Positions 35,301 through 51,200 of a DNA stretch of 64,000 bases are shown in pieces (the stretch's first letter is position 1; each line of letters begins with the position of its first letter). The position numbers were made by a program, and so were the translations under genes. The notes beneath the pieces were generated by a model, which had not been told where the DNA came from, did not search any database, and was given only the letters and a program-made list of their open reading frames with translations. This stretch comes from Monomorium pharaonis (lineage: Eukaryota > Arthropoda > Insecta > Hymenoptera > Formicidae), in contig NC_050469.1 in the NCBI RefSeq assembly GCF_013373865.1, forward strand, positions 5,760,042 to 5,824,041, read 5' to 3'.

Positions 35301-38300
35301 TTCCGACTTTCACGCCGAAGAGTGGCACGTTGAAGGAACATGAATGATGGTAAAATGATGTTTCTCCTCTTCATTCTCTTCGCTGGCTATAAGGTCGCGT
35401 AATAGACGAGACCTTACACGGCTCGCTTGTTTTTCCCACTTACGCGGAGAGATTCGCCTCATTTTCCATCGGCGACGTGTTGAATAGAACGCGGTTGCGC
35501 GTCCCACATTGCCGCGCAGCTCCGGCTCTCGGCAGCATCACGGATTTGGGAATCAAAAGTACCGCCGGGTGATGTAGACACTCCCAATACGGTTCGTCAC
35601 GGTGCGGCCTCGTCATCGCGCGGACGAGGATAGACGTACGCCCGGATGACTTTGCGATTTGACGATCGGTCTCGATCATTGGCTTACCACCGGCGCGGCG
35701 TCGGCGACTGCGTTCCATGAGAGATCTGTGGCTCCCATTTTGGTAGCTCGCTAATCGAGAAAATGATTTTGATCAACCTGAGATTTCGATCTGATATTCG
35801 GGTCTGAAATCGCTTGCGCGATCATTTTTCGCTTTAAGGAAATAGGCGCTAGAAAATAGTAGGATTATTTGAGGAACTGATGATAGCTATCTCAAATATA
35901 ACTGAACAAATTTTAGACCTTGTCTTCATTTAGTGGTTTTATCAAGTTTTAAAATCACGTGTATTGATATTCCAAAAATCATTGCTACACGTTATTATAA
36001 TATCACTATGGTACCAATAAAATATCGTTATTTTTTTTTCTTCCGAGATATTAAAGCTTATTTTTAGAAATGCTCTCTATAATTATATTACACCTAATTG
36101 TATTATACATGTATATGTGTATAGTTAATAGATTTTAACGATTCCAACTAAACATGTGCTCCCAGCAATATCATTTAAATCAATCATTCTGCCAGGGAGC
36201 GAATCGCACGGAGCGATTAAGCGCGAGATTTACGATTGCGCAATAATCGATTACAATCCCCATATTTATATTTCGATTTTTGTTGCTCCTCGAGGAGGAG
36301 GCATCCAAGCCGAATGTGCGCGTTCCGCGTGTACCGTATCCACCCGCCTCGGAATCTCGCCTAGACATACGGGAGATTAGAGCCTCCCGGCATCGTTAGG
36401 GTAGAGTGAGGAGAAGAGGGGGTCGCGGGTGCCAGGACCCCCCACAGCGAACAGGATTGCCCCCAGCAGGGCGCTAAACATCTCCGGCTCTCCGCTTTTA
36501 AAACAAAACGTAACCACATCGCCGCCGGAACCTACTCGTTTCGTGCTTAATCGTGCCGCATTAATTACACGAACGCCGAGTACGTTCGTTTCTTCTGCTC
36601 TTCCCCGCACTTCAATCTTTCCCTCTCTTCCCCTCACTCGCCGACGAAGAAGATTTCCCCGCGCGTTCGACACATGTATAGATACTTTCTCGGATGAATC
36701 TTTGAACCCTTTCAGGCCGGCACTTATAATCGCCTTTGTGATTGAAGAACTCTACTTGAAAACAACCTTGAGAGAGATATGATACGATTTAATAAATAGA
36801 ACCAGCGGGTTAATTTTATACTTGTTACGTCATATTTGTTGCAATTTAATTATCAAGTGCTGTTTATTTCGAGACATTCTGGAACTTTGTTTCGTGATTC
36901 AATAATTGAGAAGAGTATTTTGAATATTGTAACATTTTTCGAAAGATAACTTGAAGAGAAAATTTATTACTTACGTGAAAAAAATGGTTTAGAGTTCAAA
37001 ATTTTTTAAATATTAAGAATTATAAAACTTTTTTTTATATGTAATAAGATTAAACTGCAATAATTTCTGAAGAAATTATTTAAATTGTTACTTTAACAAT
37101 AATTAAATAATTCACAAAAACGATTAAATTTTGCTATTAGTAATATACATTTACATAGATATAATCAGATTGAAATAAACCACATTCATCAAGATTTAAG
37201 TAACAATGTTTTTTTTACAAAATTTATTTAATCTTAATCAAATTGATTAATCATTATTTTGTTGTTAATATTTTGATGCTAATAAACTCGCGAAATAAAA
37301 TAAACGTAATAACAACCGTTAACTAAAATAGTATGATATAAGAAAAAATAAATCCAATGTATTTCGATGTCTCTTTATGTTACATATATCAAGATTACGA
37401 CACATATGCACATACAGAGTTAATTTGTACACGCAACATTAATCTCCGCGTTTGTTCATTTGGCGATGCGACGCGACGCAATACACACGATCGCTGCTGT
37501 ATCATTTGCGCTCTAAAATTTGAGTCAGTAAACAGCAGCGAAAGCTGCTTCATGTGTCATTACGTTATTATTTCTCGAGACGCGCGATTGCGTCAAGCAT
37601 CAGGAGAAAACATGATTTTTTACACGCTTGTTAAAAAACAATATTCGCTGTTATATAACGAATTCCTACAATTCATAATGAATAACGATTTGTAAGCGTT
37701 TCGAAGGTGATAGAGCTTAATCAAAGCAAATACTTTGTATGATTTAAAACATTGATCTAAACCGTGATATTATATTAGTGTTTTAAACTTTATTCGCCGA
37801 TTTTAATGTCTTTAATTTTTGTGTGAGAATATTGAAAAAACACAAATGCAAAAATAGTTGAATCTCAAGTTATATTTAATAGAAAGCTGATGTAAATCTG
37901 TCTTTTACTAACAATTGAATTGAAACAGGAACAGAGAAAGAACATTAATTAATGTAATTGCATCAACAATTGTGCTGCTATTCTTCGTATCGATGTGAAT
38001 ACCACATTATCTTTTATTTTAATATCACGTAATAGATCTATAAAAATAGATATTATTATAGAATAAATAAGATACGAATATGCATCCAAATAACTTCAAG
38101 TTAAAAATATGAAAGCATGTCAGTATAATTAAATATATTATTTCACGGATTTATTGCTTTAAAATAAATGGACTGCAATAAATTGGTGTTATGATATACT
38201 CATAATATACTTAATTCTAGAATTTAAAAAGAAGTATTTAAGAGTAAAGTAATTAACAATAAAATCCTGATCTCACACACACAAAGTAAATTTGTGGGAT

Positions 38301-41300
38301 TATTATTTAAATTAAAACATGTGAGTACTTTGATCTAGTCTCAATAAAGAATCATAAATGAATCCAATTAATGTCATATTTGAAATCATATAGTTTTATC
38401 AAAATTTTCAACAATTTTACGAGAAGAAAAGAAAACTGAGAGATCAAAGAATTTAAAAGTAAAGAAAATGACAAGCTTGCGAATATAAACACACACGTCA
38501 AACGGGTTTATTGTCCACCGAATTTGCCGCGAAATCGATTCGGAGAAATGTGACGTCTCGCGTGTATGTACATCTCGAAAGACATGTCGAACGAAACGCA
38601 TGATATTTTTATCCGCAATTCCAGTTTTGCTTGCGCAAAAATTTCCGCTCCTAGCAGAAATTTGCGACTCGTGTCGATTATCTCGTCACACTCGGGGAGA
38701 TCGTAAAAATAATTAATAGCCGACATTGCAACAACTTATAATCACTTTGCCTAATAGCAATTTGTTATTCATGCGAGCGACAGGTTTCATCGACAAACGA
38801 GTCTGTAGGAAGGAACGATTCATTATTCATTGAGTTGTGCACAAAACTTGTACGCTCGATTAAAATAGTCGAATGGAAAGTCGAGAATTTATTTGCTCGA
38901 AAATTAGCGTTTCTTAGATCAACGCATCGCATAAATATTTTCACGTAAACAAAATGAGCGTTTAATTTTTAGACACACGCGAAACAAATTTTTTTTATGC
39001 GATATGAAAACGCTCGATTCGCGATCAAGTGGGCACTTTATTTTAAATTAGCTTGTTTAAAAAGCTCTGATAAAACGCGGCGCGACGCGTTTCTATTTCT
39101 GGTGAATCCGCAAACGCGATTAAATTAGCGGTAATCCGCGATTATCCGGTCAGATATTATTTTTAAATCTAATTTATTCTACTATGTATCTAAAATATGT
39201 TGACTCTCATGCGTAGTATTCTGATATTTTTAAAATTATTTGTATTTCTTGTTAAATGATAGACTAATCCATTGAAATTCCTCTTTTTATTGATTCTGAG
39301 GGAAATTGTAGATTTTTATAATAGTTTTTATATTTTACACAGTTTCTATTTCTTACTTATTTTTGTTTACCGTTTATCGTATATTTTACATACTGCGCCT
39401 TATAAATACGGATCGACGTAGTCTTTGAAGTTGCTGCGATAAGACGGTATACTTTATTCTCAAACGATACAGCGCGTGTTTCATGAATTATTAATGGTCG
39501 CCGATGATAGGTCATGTATCCTAATTTTTGTGCGCTGATGCGTACGGGCGAAGTTTCGGGCGTCGAAAAAAATCGCACCTCATTCTCCACAACGATGTAT
39601 TTGTCATGCATATTAATGACGGCTGATGGACAAGAGGCGACTGAATTGCCCGACAACCTAATTTTCGCGCGTTAAGACGAGCGGAGAGAAATTTGTGGCG
39701 TTCACTTAAATCGTTCACATTATGCGGCTTATAAATGGGTTCGTAATGTCAATAGATTAATGAATTTATCGGTATTACTACTCTTTAACAAAATTATGTA
39801 GCTGGCCTAATTATGCACTTAATTATATAATACCACCAATTGAAACATAAAAATAAGAATCAAATCTCGTCGTTTTAGAACTTAGAGCGGAGTTAATTCG
39901 AAAACGTCGAATTTAAAAAATGCAAATGATAAATATTTAATAAAGAGAATTGAAGAAGAATTGAATGTATTTAATATATGTATTTTAGAAGTCTCGTCAG
40001 AGTTTTCGTATCTCCTGAGAAGCAGCTGCGCGCTAAAGGGTTAAAGACACCACGATTGAATGAGTGCGCCCGAATTCCGCGAAACGTTTTCGTAAACCAA
40101 CACGCATAATTTCGTTACCGCCGCACGGGCAATTGACACCTATCGCGATTGAAAAGGGACGCGCAGCTTCGCAGAGCCGGTCATCTCTCGTCGCGCCCGA
40201 ATGAGAAGAACTCTCGCAAGGTCTCCTCTCGTACAGGTTCAGGGATTCCTGAAAATTATTAACGGCACCGCGCGGAGTTATGGCAGGTGTGTCATACCTC
40301 GGGTGGTGCAGTGGTTCTCATCGCGTGCGCATCGTCGCGCCGATAATTCCCTGCCGATCAGTAAATGAGCGATTTGCGGTGAACGGTGACGGATTTGCAA
40401 GTATAATGAAAAGTGCTGGGTTAACGTTAAACCGTTGTGCCCTCGCGATGCGGGAGAAAATAACGAGAGGATCATCGTATAGGGGCGCGAGATCGTATGC
40501 GTGCCCGGAACCAGCGAGGGATGGAGAGTGAAAGGACGAAGCGAGAAGAAAATACGCGTGGGTTAAAAGAAGAAGGGGAGGGGAGGGAAGGAAAAAAAGT
40601 CAGTAAGTAAGTACCGGGAATAAATTAAACTAATTGAGCAAATTAGCCAGCTGTTCACGCAACGATGGCGTACGGACACGCTCTCCTCGGTAAAAAGTCT
40701 TCGTCGTCACGCAGAAAAACGTGTATCCATGCGCCCTTTTGAATAAACGAGTAGCACAAGATATGCCCGTGAAAGTCAGGAAAATTGAATAAATCAAAAT
40801 CGTTATTAACACGGTAATAATATATGTCCAATAATATCGAATACGTTTAAATATTTTACGTTAAGTTAGTATAGATTATTAAACTTGTTAGAAAATCTAA
40901 TTTCATGGATATTTCCTCCAAGACCTTGTAGAATGAGCTCTTTATGCAATTTTGATGTACAACATTTCAAACATTACTTGACATAACAAGCTACTATTAT
41001 ATGATCAATTTATTAATATGAGAGTTGCGAAATTCACATTAATTTTTCTAGTTATTTTGCTATGTTTTATAAAGAGTTCAAGACTTATAAAACATTATAA
41101 TACAAATTTATTTACATCTTGATCGCGTTCTATTTGACTGTGATATTTATTGCAGTATATGTTGCGACTTCTTTTTGCATCTCCCGAGTTTTTATAATTC
41201 AAGATCGTAATTATACGTTAAAGAATTAAGTGCAACATTATAATGTTTTGATTATCGAATAATTTGCAATAATTAGATGTAATAAAAACAGACAAGAACT

Positions 41301-44300
41301 GAACATTAATTTAAGGTTTGAATCTAAATTATTCAAATGTATTCATATTACGTGATTACCGATTAAACCTGAGAATAAACATTATTAAAGCTTAATGGCG
41401 GATGATGTGAGCGTTTCTAGAGTTGATTAATTGCAAATGTGATTATTCATAATATTATTTATACAATATGCTGCATTACAAGAAGATAATTTTTTATGTC
41501 CAGTACGAGATCTATTACTTTCTATTACCAATCACATTTTATATTGTACAATAATTGTGGCTGTCTCTCTTCACGAAATAATTAATGAACAATTGAATAA
41601 TTAATACTTGTGCTGATTATAATTATAAATAACCAGGCTATTTAAAATTTACTGACGTCAACATTCAGAATTAAATTATCGATAAAAGCTATAATAACGT
41701 CAGACTATACTTTTATAGTAATATTATCTATACATATATATATAATATTAGCCATAATATTATCTATATACACATAATTCTTCTTCATGACGCGAGTGTT
41801 TCATAAATATTTGATAGATAATTATCCTCAAATCAGAAATGTTTTAATAACAATGAGTAGTAATCGTTTAAATGTTCTAATAGAGAATTGCGTGTCCAAT
41901 TTTTTTAGTAATAACGGGCGCTTTAAAAAGGGTTGAGTAAATAATTAAAGACTCATGATCGGTGACTTGTATGTTGCTCGAAGGGTATCGCATTTCGCCA
42001 TACGGGTAGGTAAATTACAGGTGGGGATACGTGACCGCGTGGAGAACTTAAGTAATTCTTAAGTAATTCTTTGCGCGCGCTCGCGGGCTTCAAAACTATT
42101 ATCCAAACGAAATGTCAGAGGATACGGGATAATTGTTGTTACGCAAGAGACGCGCGATATTTTCGCCTTCGCGTCAAAGAAGACGCTTAACCACATTATT
42201 ACCGCCAATTATTGCCTCATTTTTCCAGCAAACTTTGACACGCGCAGTTGCTTATTATTAAAATGATTTGGAAGTTATGCCATAATTTGCCAATATATAT
42301 AATTAGAAATAACTAATCAATTTTAGTTTGACACGCTATTATTTTAATTTAGTTAATGATAGAAAATTATTTGTTATTTATTTGTTCGTTTAAAAAGTAT
42401 GGTTTAATAGATCTCAACATTTTTCAAATTTAAATAAACTTATAATTTATTTTCGCTTTTATTGTTAATTATTTTTTAATTATCTGTAAGATTTTATATA
42501 TGAAATAAATCCTGATATCTTATATTACAAAAATTAATTGAAAAGTTAAAAAACACGTGCGCATATAGAAAATAAATATCGTGTACTATGTTGCATATCG
42601 GAAGTTTAAATAAATTTACTATGCGTTTAATAACTACGTCGAAAATGAGTCTATAATTTAATAATGTCGCGTTTATTCACTATTTTGTTTTACGCAAAGC
42701 AACGTTAGGAGATTCCACTGACCTGTATCCGTGCCTCCGTCAGGCCGATCTTCATGGCGAGCTCCTCCCTAAAAACAAAAAGGAAGGTAATCATTAACAC
42801 AAGAAAAAGGAACCAAGGCCGCACGTAGCCGCGGGCCTATTTGCGCGTGCGAGTTATTCGATTCTGCTATTGCGATAAACTCGAGTTAACAGAGTGTGAG
42901 CTTCGGTGTTCAAGTCAGTTCGGATATTATTATCCAACGAATTCTGAACAATGTTAAACGATAATAATTAATTAATGTTTGCCGTTTTAATGGTTTTCTA
43001 ATAATCATTAATGTAATATACATCATGCATTAGCTCTTGAATAATTTTATAAAAATTATTAATTTTTTTTCTTGTAGTATTATTATGTTGTCTCATTGTA
43101 GTCAATGACTACAATTGTTTTGTTCAAACTTATTTACATTTAATATGCAAAAAGTTCTCACTATATTATTTATTATTTTATAATAGACAGCGTTAATTTC
43201 CTTAGAGATAACAACTTTATATGAATCTATCTTTAATTATCTAATTGTTTTATTGTCATTATTATTTTAAAATGTTTGTCTGTCAGTACTGATTATTATT
43301 GTTGCGTACGTCCTCAAGAAGCTAAATATAAATTCCACAATACATTAATGAATGACACTTCCTTCTTTCTCTCTCTCTCTCTTTCTCTCTCTTTTTTAGC
43401 TTACACAATCAAATGTATATCTAAACGTTTGAGCTAACGTTAACGGAGCAAGTGCACGTAATTGCAACTGTAATTATTATCTCTCTTGTAAGTATGCGAT
43501 TTATTACTTAGGAACGCGATGTAACGTAACAAAAAAAAGTCACTTAGTTGTCTTTTAGTAACGTCGGGGGGGAATATAGCGGTTACAATCTGACCTCGTA
43601 TCGCATCCGTGAGAAAATCGCGGAAACCGTTCCACGAAATAGCCAGTCGTGTCTCTCGTAAAAACGCGCGCGTTCATTACCTTAATTAGTTTTGCATCCG
43701 CGGCAGATTAGCCGACATAACGACGCACGCTTGGTGGATTAATTGCATTATGTATCTCGCGGCATTATGTGTGATTTTCCGTTGGATTGCTACTTGTTGC
43801 ACGAGCCGTCGGGGGCTATTAATATCTATTACGAGACGATCAGAATCCACGGCGACCGCGCCGCCGTCGTCGCCGCGTCGTCGCGAGGAGGAGATAGAAT
43901 CTCGTTTTATATAGGTGACTGCGCTGCCCAACGGGCAGCGCGTATTACGAATATGATTATGCGTGACTAATTAACCGGTTCAGCGCAGCGGTAATGACAA
44001 ATAATTATTAGCTCATGATATTTTACATAACGTCGATCATGTCATACGCTATATACGCTGGTCGTTTCTTTTCCGCTCGATTGAATTTCGCATCCTTCGC
44101 TCGCGGGCGCACGAGATCTGCGTCTCACGTATTATATATCACGTGACACTTTTCCGTAAGTGCATAGGATAGCCTCGCCTAGGTAGAGGTAGTCCCCTCT
44201 CCTCCTCTATAATCCAGAAATCTGAACCGACACCACAAATACTGGTGGAGGGCACTGATTAAGAGAGACGTAAGAGAGATACGTGTTCCGTAAATGTCGG

Positions 44301-46442
44301 AAAATTAATAATATTATTTATAAGTATGAAACCTGTAATCTAAAATCATGATAATTCAGCTATTTATCGCGGGTGCACGGGTGTACGCGTTATAGGAAGT
44401 GTCGCCGTTTATCACGCGGTACGTGCGAGAAACGCGTGCGCAGAAGTGTGCGCGGAGATTTTCTTTCTCGGATGGACGCGTATACGTGCCGTATAATCGT
44501 GTAATCATAATTACAACGTATTCTTTAAAAGTGTAAAAGAAGGAGGCATTGCGACCAGGTTCGAGGAAACGGGGGAGGGAGAGGGGGGAATTAATAGTCA
44601 TCGACTTTAATAATTAAATTCCTTTCGGTTGATTTACGTCGGTTTAAGCGATTGCTCGCAGGATGTTTCCAGTGTAAGGATAATAACCTGTATAAATCGC
44701 CGCTCGCATGATTTTCACCGCGGAAATTATGCGAACACATTTCCAATTTTTTTTTTCTTTCAACTGAGAACGAGGCAAACCGGAGGCGCGAAGGAATCAT
44801 TACTAGGAAGCCGGGGGGGGGGGGAGAAAACAGGCGTGAATCACGACGGATCATCGATAATGCGATCCGCGCGTCGAGACTTCATTAATTCCGTAAATAT
44901 TTGCGATTTTCGCAGCGCGTTGTTGCGACGAATTAAGAAACCGGACGGGCGGCGATCGTACAACACCGGCGGCGGGTAGAAACAGAAATTAAGAAGAAGG
45001 AAAGAGGTGAACGTGTGGGGGCAGTGAGACACCCCGCCGGGCGTCTCTCATCTCGCAGGCAAATTGCCCCAGATGTTCCACGAAATCGCGAGGAAATCTC
45101 GGTGATTATGCCGCGCACAGAAGCTCTCGCGCGTCCGATCGCCTTCGATCTCGTGTTTAGGCGCATTTCAGCCTTCGGATGGTAGCTCCCGAAATTACAG
45201 GGAGCTCCGGGGGTGAGGTTTCCGAAGATTGGACGCGGTCCACAGGATTCGTCCGGCTCCGACGTCGCGTCGATTTTATCATCGTTGCACTCCGTCCGTG
45301 AGATTCTTCCGTTGTTCCGCTCGAGCGAGAAGCCACCTTTACAAATTGCATTTTAATCCGATATGACAGGTCTTGTGTTTGTTGAAAGCTGTGTGATTTT
45401 GTCAACTAGCGACCGCAAGAAAATAACATTTATCACACACATCGCGTATTTTCTCCTTCAGAGTTCTAATAATTCGCGGTTTAATTCACCAAATTGAATT
45501 GATCGAAAGTTCATTCGGCGAGGGTGATGGTTAACAAAATAATCGAACAATGTTTAGCCCCATTGATTAATCGTCCGAAACGATTCTGATCCGTGATACA
45601 CGCGTATCGGAGCCGGTAATTGCAAAGCGTATTCACGTCGTCAAATCATTTTGATGGCCCGCACACCGGACCTTATTGGAGGAAACGTAACTAGAAGACG
45701 CGCGTCCGTATATTGCCGCGGTACTCTCTGATTACCCGTTGTCGTGCGCTAATGACTACTCTGGCGAACATAGTTGCGGACGGTAATTCGTACCTGCTAC
45801 CAGGCGGCTCGGCTTCGTTTTCAATGAAACGCCGAGTATGAAAGCGCGTACCTATCAGCTGCTTCTCACGAAAAACAGACTTGCGCCGTGAACGATAAAA
45901 TTACGTGTAGTACCTATGTGATCTCTGTCTTTCTCTCCCCCCTCCCTCTTTCTCCGACCGTCTCTGTATGACTCATAAATACGAACGAATCGGGACTAGT
46001 GGTCTAACTACTAGTCAAACTAGATATTTGACCGATGTCCTTGTTATACAGCTATTTTAAGTGACATAAAATTTTATACTTGACTTTTTTTCCGAATGAA
46101 ATATGAAATGTAGTCATAAAGAAAGAAGAAAAAAAAGAATCACTACAGCGGAACAGTTGGAGATTTTATATGTCAGGCGCTTTCGTAAACTTCCCGCATT
46201 GTGTGCCCGCGAGGATGAGGAAAGTATATAGCGGTTTAGATCACTGTTCCGCCTAACGATTCAAATGTTTTATCTATCTTGTAATCTTTGCGTCACTTCT
46301 GGCCACTCGAGCGCGATATAATCTTTATAGATATGTGCATTACACGCACGGGTGCGCGAGCGCGGACAAAACGCACACCGTCGAAGAGACGGACGAGGCA
46401 CAGGCACCTTGGAGCCTGCAAGTAATAATAATTTAGCCTTTC

Positions 46443-46516
<74 letters not shown>

Positions 46517-47751
46517 TTCTCGAAGTGCGCTCGCCGAGGGGGAAGGGGGAGAACGTCCTTCTGGATTTAATAAGATCACGAAATTTCGCGGTTAGACGGG
46601 CGTCCCCTAATTACACCCGCCGTTCACCGAGAGACTCTCAGTTACCCTCGATTCGCATATCATTATTATTACGTGTCCCTCTCCTAACTCTCTCGTCCGC
46701 GATGTGTCCTTGCCATGGGAAATGCGCCCGCTTCGGAAAAGTTCTTCGCCTCTGACGTACGGGCACGTACGCAAAGATTAGTCGCGCGTTCGCGACTTAA
46801 TGGGAAATATGAGACCGTGATGAAAACCTCGTGCGAGAGATCAGCCAAGTTTCCGTTACGTGTCCTAGAATTCTATCTCTGAAATGCCTTTATGATTAAT
46901 CCGTAAATTCCGCCCGTGTAAAACACATTTGAAATTAGGTGACGATAACGAGATATCTTACGTTACACGTTTTCAATTCTCAATTTTGAAATTTTAATCC
47001 ACCGCTATTAATGCTTTGACATGTTTTTTTTTTTTTTATAAAGACAAATCGATATCTCGTGTTTGTTAAAGAATAAAAAAATTAATGCAAACATTGGAAT
47101 AACGGTCCATTACCGGTTATCATCTCATTGATTACTGTTTACCCAAAGCAGATAGATAATATATATTATATAGACATATGTCTAAGAAGACATTAAGAAG
47201 GAAAGAATTAGTATCCTGCATATTAAATTATTGTGCTACGCACACATGACGAGTTACATATGTGACAGAAAACACGTTTCTTTCTCATTATGAGGCACAC
47301 CTGATTTATAATTAGCGCGGCCGCTACGTTCACACGCGTTGCAAAATAGAACATGACTAACCGCCGATTAATTGCATCAACACGATAATCACAGATCGGT
47401 ATCCGGTTGTACGATTCTGCGGTATATCACGCGGGTTTCTCGAGAGAGATCGCTTTTCACAGATTTGGCGAACGAATTACCTTGCGCGAATATAATCCGC
47501 AACAAAATGCATTCTCGGAATCGATTGCCGTCGCAAGTTGAAAGGAAGTCCTTCCTGTCCTGCCCTGCGCAACGTTGCGAAGTCATAGTAATCGGACTGC
47601 GAGGCGCGAATGGATTTGCCATTTCGCAACCGCACGGTAGTATAGCGCGAAACCCACGGCCGGCATCAAAAGAGGCCGCTAAGTGGATTAAAGGCGAGTT
47701 TCTTCGTCATCTTCTTCGTCTAGTCCTCTCTCTCATTCTCCCTTTCTCTCC

Positions 47752-47797
<46 letters not shown>

Positions 47798-48155
47798 ATC
47801 TACCTCCTCTTTCTTTCGCTACTCCCGCCGCGGCAGGCATCCTGCCGTTCTTATTTGCTCCTGCCTGTGGCGCGAAGTCCTTCGCTGCAACCGCGCTTCG
47901 TCAGAAGTCACGGACGAAGGAAGATAATTTACTTAACTTACGTTTAATCGTGTTTGCGCGCTTATTTATTCGCATCGTTTGCGTCAACATTTGGATTTAA
48001 TGCGCTTGGAATTTAATTCGATGACGAAATGATAGTGATTAATCATGACTCGCAATCGCGCGTTTAATGTGTGCGAAGGTTAATTATTTTTCTTTTGCGG
48101 AAAACGTACTCTCTGCGTTTATTTAAAAATAAGGTCATATATATATATATATGTA

Positions 48156-48239
<84 letters not shown>

Positions 48240-51200
48240 AAAAAACTTCCTTATTTCTGTCACGTTGAAGAGAAATTGCTTCTAATCGACAAAAAGAAAG
48301 ATTCACGGTTCAAGGCATATTACGGTACTAGCCGTATTCATATCGTTTGTTTTTATTTAAACTTTCAAGTACCTATAATTAAATTTCTTTTTTGCTATTT
48401 TATATAAATAATATTATGATATTATATATATATATGTAACAACGTGTAATCTAATATCTCCGACCTTTCAATAAATCATTGTGTAATGTCTCATTCTGCA
48501 AGCAATTCAAGATCGATTCTTTCTCGTTCGATCCGCGCGCTACGAAAATCACGCTGCATATTTCAAATCGTATCTCGAATATTGCCTAATAGATGATTAC
48601 GTTATCGTTAGACCGAGAATCGAATTGAGAAAAGAGACAGATGGCCAGGCAAACGAGTGTACAAACGAGACAGGAAAGACAGAGAATGCGCGCGGATGCG
48701 TGAATGACATTGCTGGTATGAGCCAGAGGCTTGGCGCGCGAGTAATTTGAGTAATTACCGCACAATTACATTATCTAATTAACCCCGGAGGTCGGAGCGG
48801 CCGCCACGTCGTGGTGGCCGTGATTGTCTCACTCGTGGCGTAATCACAATTATTATTATTGCTTAACACGCGTGGCACGAAATCATTGGATTTACAGAAA
48901 TCATGTAGACTTCGTAGAAATTTACGTGGAATTGGTAACGCAATCTCACGGTTTTATTCTTTTTGTACTTTGGTTCTATTTCTCTCACAAAAATATTTTA
49001 ATGTATGCACATTTATAAATAAGGTAATATTTGTTTTAATAAATAAGAATTGATTAAAAAGGAGCAAGAATGGAATTATCTTTAATACAATCATTATTAA
49101 TTACTATCAATAATTGCGGACAATTATCGACTGTGCGTCGATAATTGTCCGCAATAATTGATAGGATGTTAATTGATTCGCAGAAATGCATTCGAGAAGA
49201 AGCGGCAGTATCATTGTCCTTTTTCTTTCTTTTCATTATTCTCCTTATATACTAAGCAATCGTTCTCCGTGATCGCCAATAGATCCGCAGGCCTTATACA
49301 CGATTTTTTTCCAGGAGTTAGGTCCGAGTCGAGTGTTTCGAAGTTTTATTCTTCTCTCCAGATTAACAACGAATTACTGAGTATTATTCTGCTGTCATTA
49401 AATTATTATTAATGGCAAGACATAATTGTTTTGCTGTGGCACATCCGGAACGGTCTGAATCACGGAATATTTTTTTAATCACCTTAGGCGATACGTTTTT
49501 TTCCAGTCTAAATTTTACGTCATACATATCTGTGGCAAATGTCGGACAAATGAAAATTAATAAATGATTGTCTGATGTTAGCGTAATAAAAATCATTCAA
49601 ACTCAATTGACTAATTAGACTACACTGATTTTATCAACATAATTTTTTTCTGCACGCAGAAGTATTTTGTATCATTACGGTAAATATTTACGGTTTTTTA
49701 AATAATTTTTTTAAATTTTAAGATAGTTAATATCTGTAGAGCATTTTTGTTAAAAGTAAAGAAAATGACATATTGATGTATTCACTATGTGTGACTTTAA
49801 CGAGGAGCTAATAGTTGCGAGTTATAAAGCTATACACATATACATGAACATATACATGACACGTTACAGTCCGTGTGTACTGTAACAATCCTGTTGAATA
49901 AACAAGTCTTGGAATTTGCCATTTATCTCGACATAAATCACATATTGCATTTATCTTTACATTTCGTATTTGCGTAAGTCGATATACCGTCTGATAAATT
50001 CGAGGCCTAACAAAAGGCTTGTTAATTATACTTACGAAGTAGTAGTGACATCACAGTATGTGATTGATATCTTGAAAACAAAAATTAACCACTTCTTTGT
50101 TTTTAATTAGTGTCGATTACTATCGGCACTACAGTGAATAATTATTATGTAAGTGTAACTTTCCGCATTGTAATTAGAAGGCTCCCACACGGTTTATACA
50201 AATAAGGTAATACAATAAGATAAAACATTGAGATTAATAGTAGATAGATAATCTAATAAACAAAAGATATAGAGGAAGGTCGGCTATTCCGTACGAAACA
50301 TGCATCATTATATACAAAAGTTAGATTAGATTAAAGTTGTTTTTACGAGATTTTTATATAGAAAAAAGCCATGAATAACTGTTCTTATTTCTTTAATCAT
50401 CTAAGCAGATGAGCTCAGTTTTCGAGAAATAAGAGCATGCCTATGTTAGTATTGGCGATCTTTTACATTAATATAAGACAAATACTACAATAAATATAAG
50501 GAAAGTATGTGAAAAACTTATCCAAACAAATGTATCAGAACATTAAACAACGCGATATACATTTTTATGAAAAGAAATAGGATGCAACGCAAAGAGTAAG
50601 AGAATGGATTTTTAAAAGATCAGGTTGACATAAAATGGCAAGAAGATCATTCTTAAAATACACATTCCCACGTTCGGGGAGATCGTGAACAAGATTTATG
50701 GACACGATGATCCTTATCGTGACGCGAAAAGAGAGAACGACGAAATTCGAGGCCCGCTAATAAGCGACGCCCAGAAGCACCTCGCCTTCCTCATACGTTG
50801 CCCAGAGAGAAAGAGAAAGAAGCGAGATATCTCGCCTCCTTACGCGCAGTATCGATAATGTTTAATAACGAATCGCGCCGGCCGGACAAGTAATTCGCAT
50901 TGACGAGGGGTGACAAGCGGCTTTTGCCGCTCGCATTATTCCCGAGCGAGATCCGCGGCCGTGCGCGCATACCTGCCGCGACCGCTACCTTTGTGAGGAG
51001 CGAGGCGAAAGAGAGAAGCCGGTAGCCGGCTGCGTAATGCGTGCGTAATGCGCGCTTAATACGCGTACGGCGTGGAGAGCCAATTACTGATTGGCCACAC
51101 TACCGCCAATCGGATGAGGGATGGACCCCGGTAAACCTGTACTCTTCGCTCTCCTTCGCACTTCGCGATGCGAGGTCCTTCTCGTCCTGCTCGAGCACGG

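Noticed and set aside
37357..37695. 112-codon Cys-containing plus-strand frame with an ATG
   Set aside because: The cysteines form no known spacing and nothing around it suggests a gene; kept as unsupported.
40300..40370. tRNA A-box-like GGTGGTGCAGTGGT
   Set aside because: No B box or cloverleaf follows, so it is probably chance similarity.
47372..47947. 191-codon plus-strand frame
   Set aside because: It runs through a CT microsatellite and lies antisense in an al intron; no recognisable domain.
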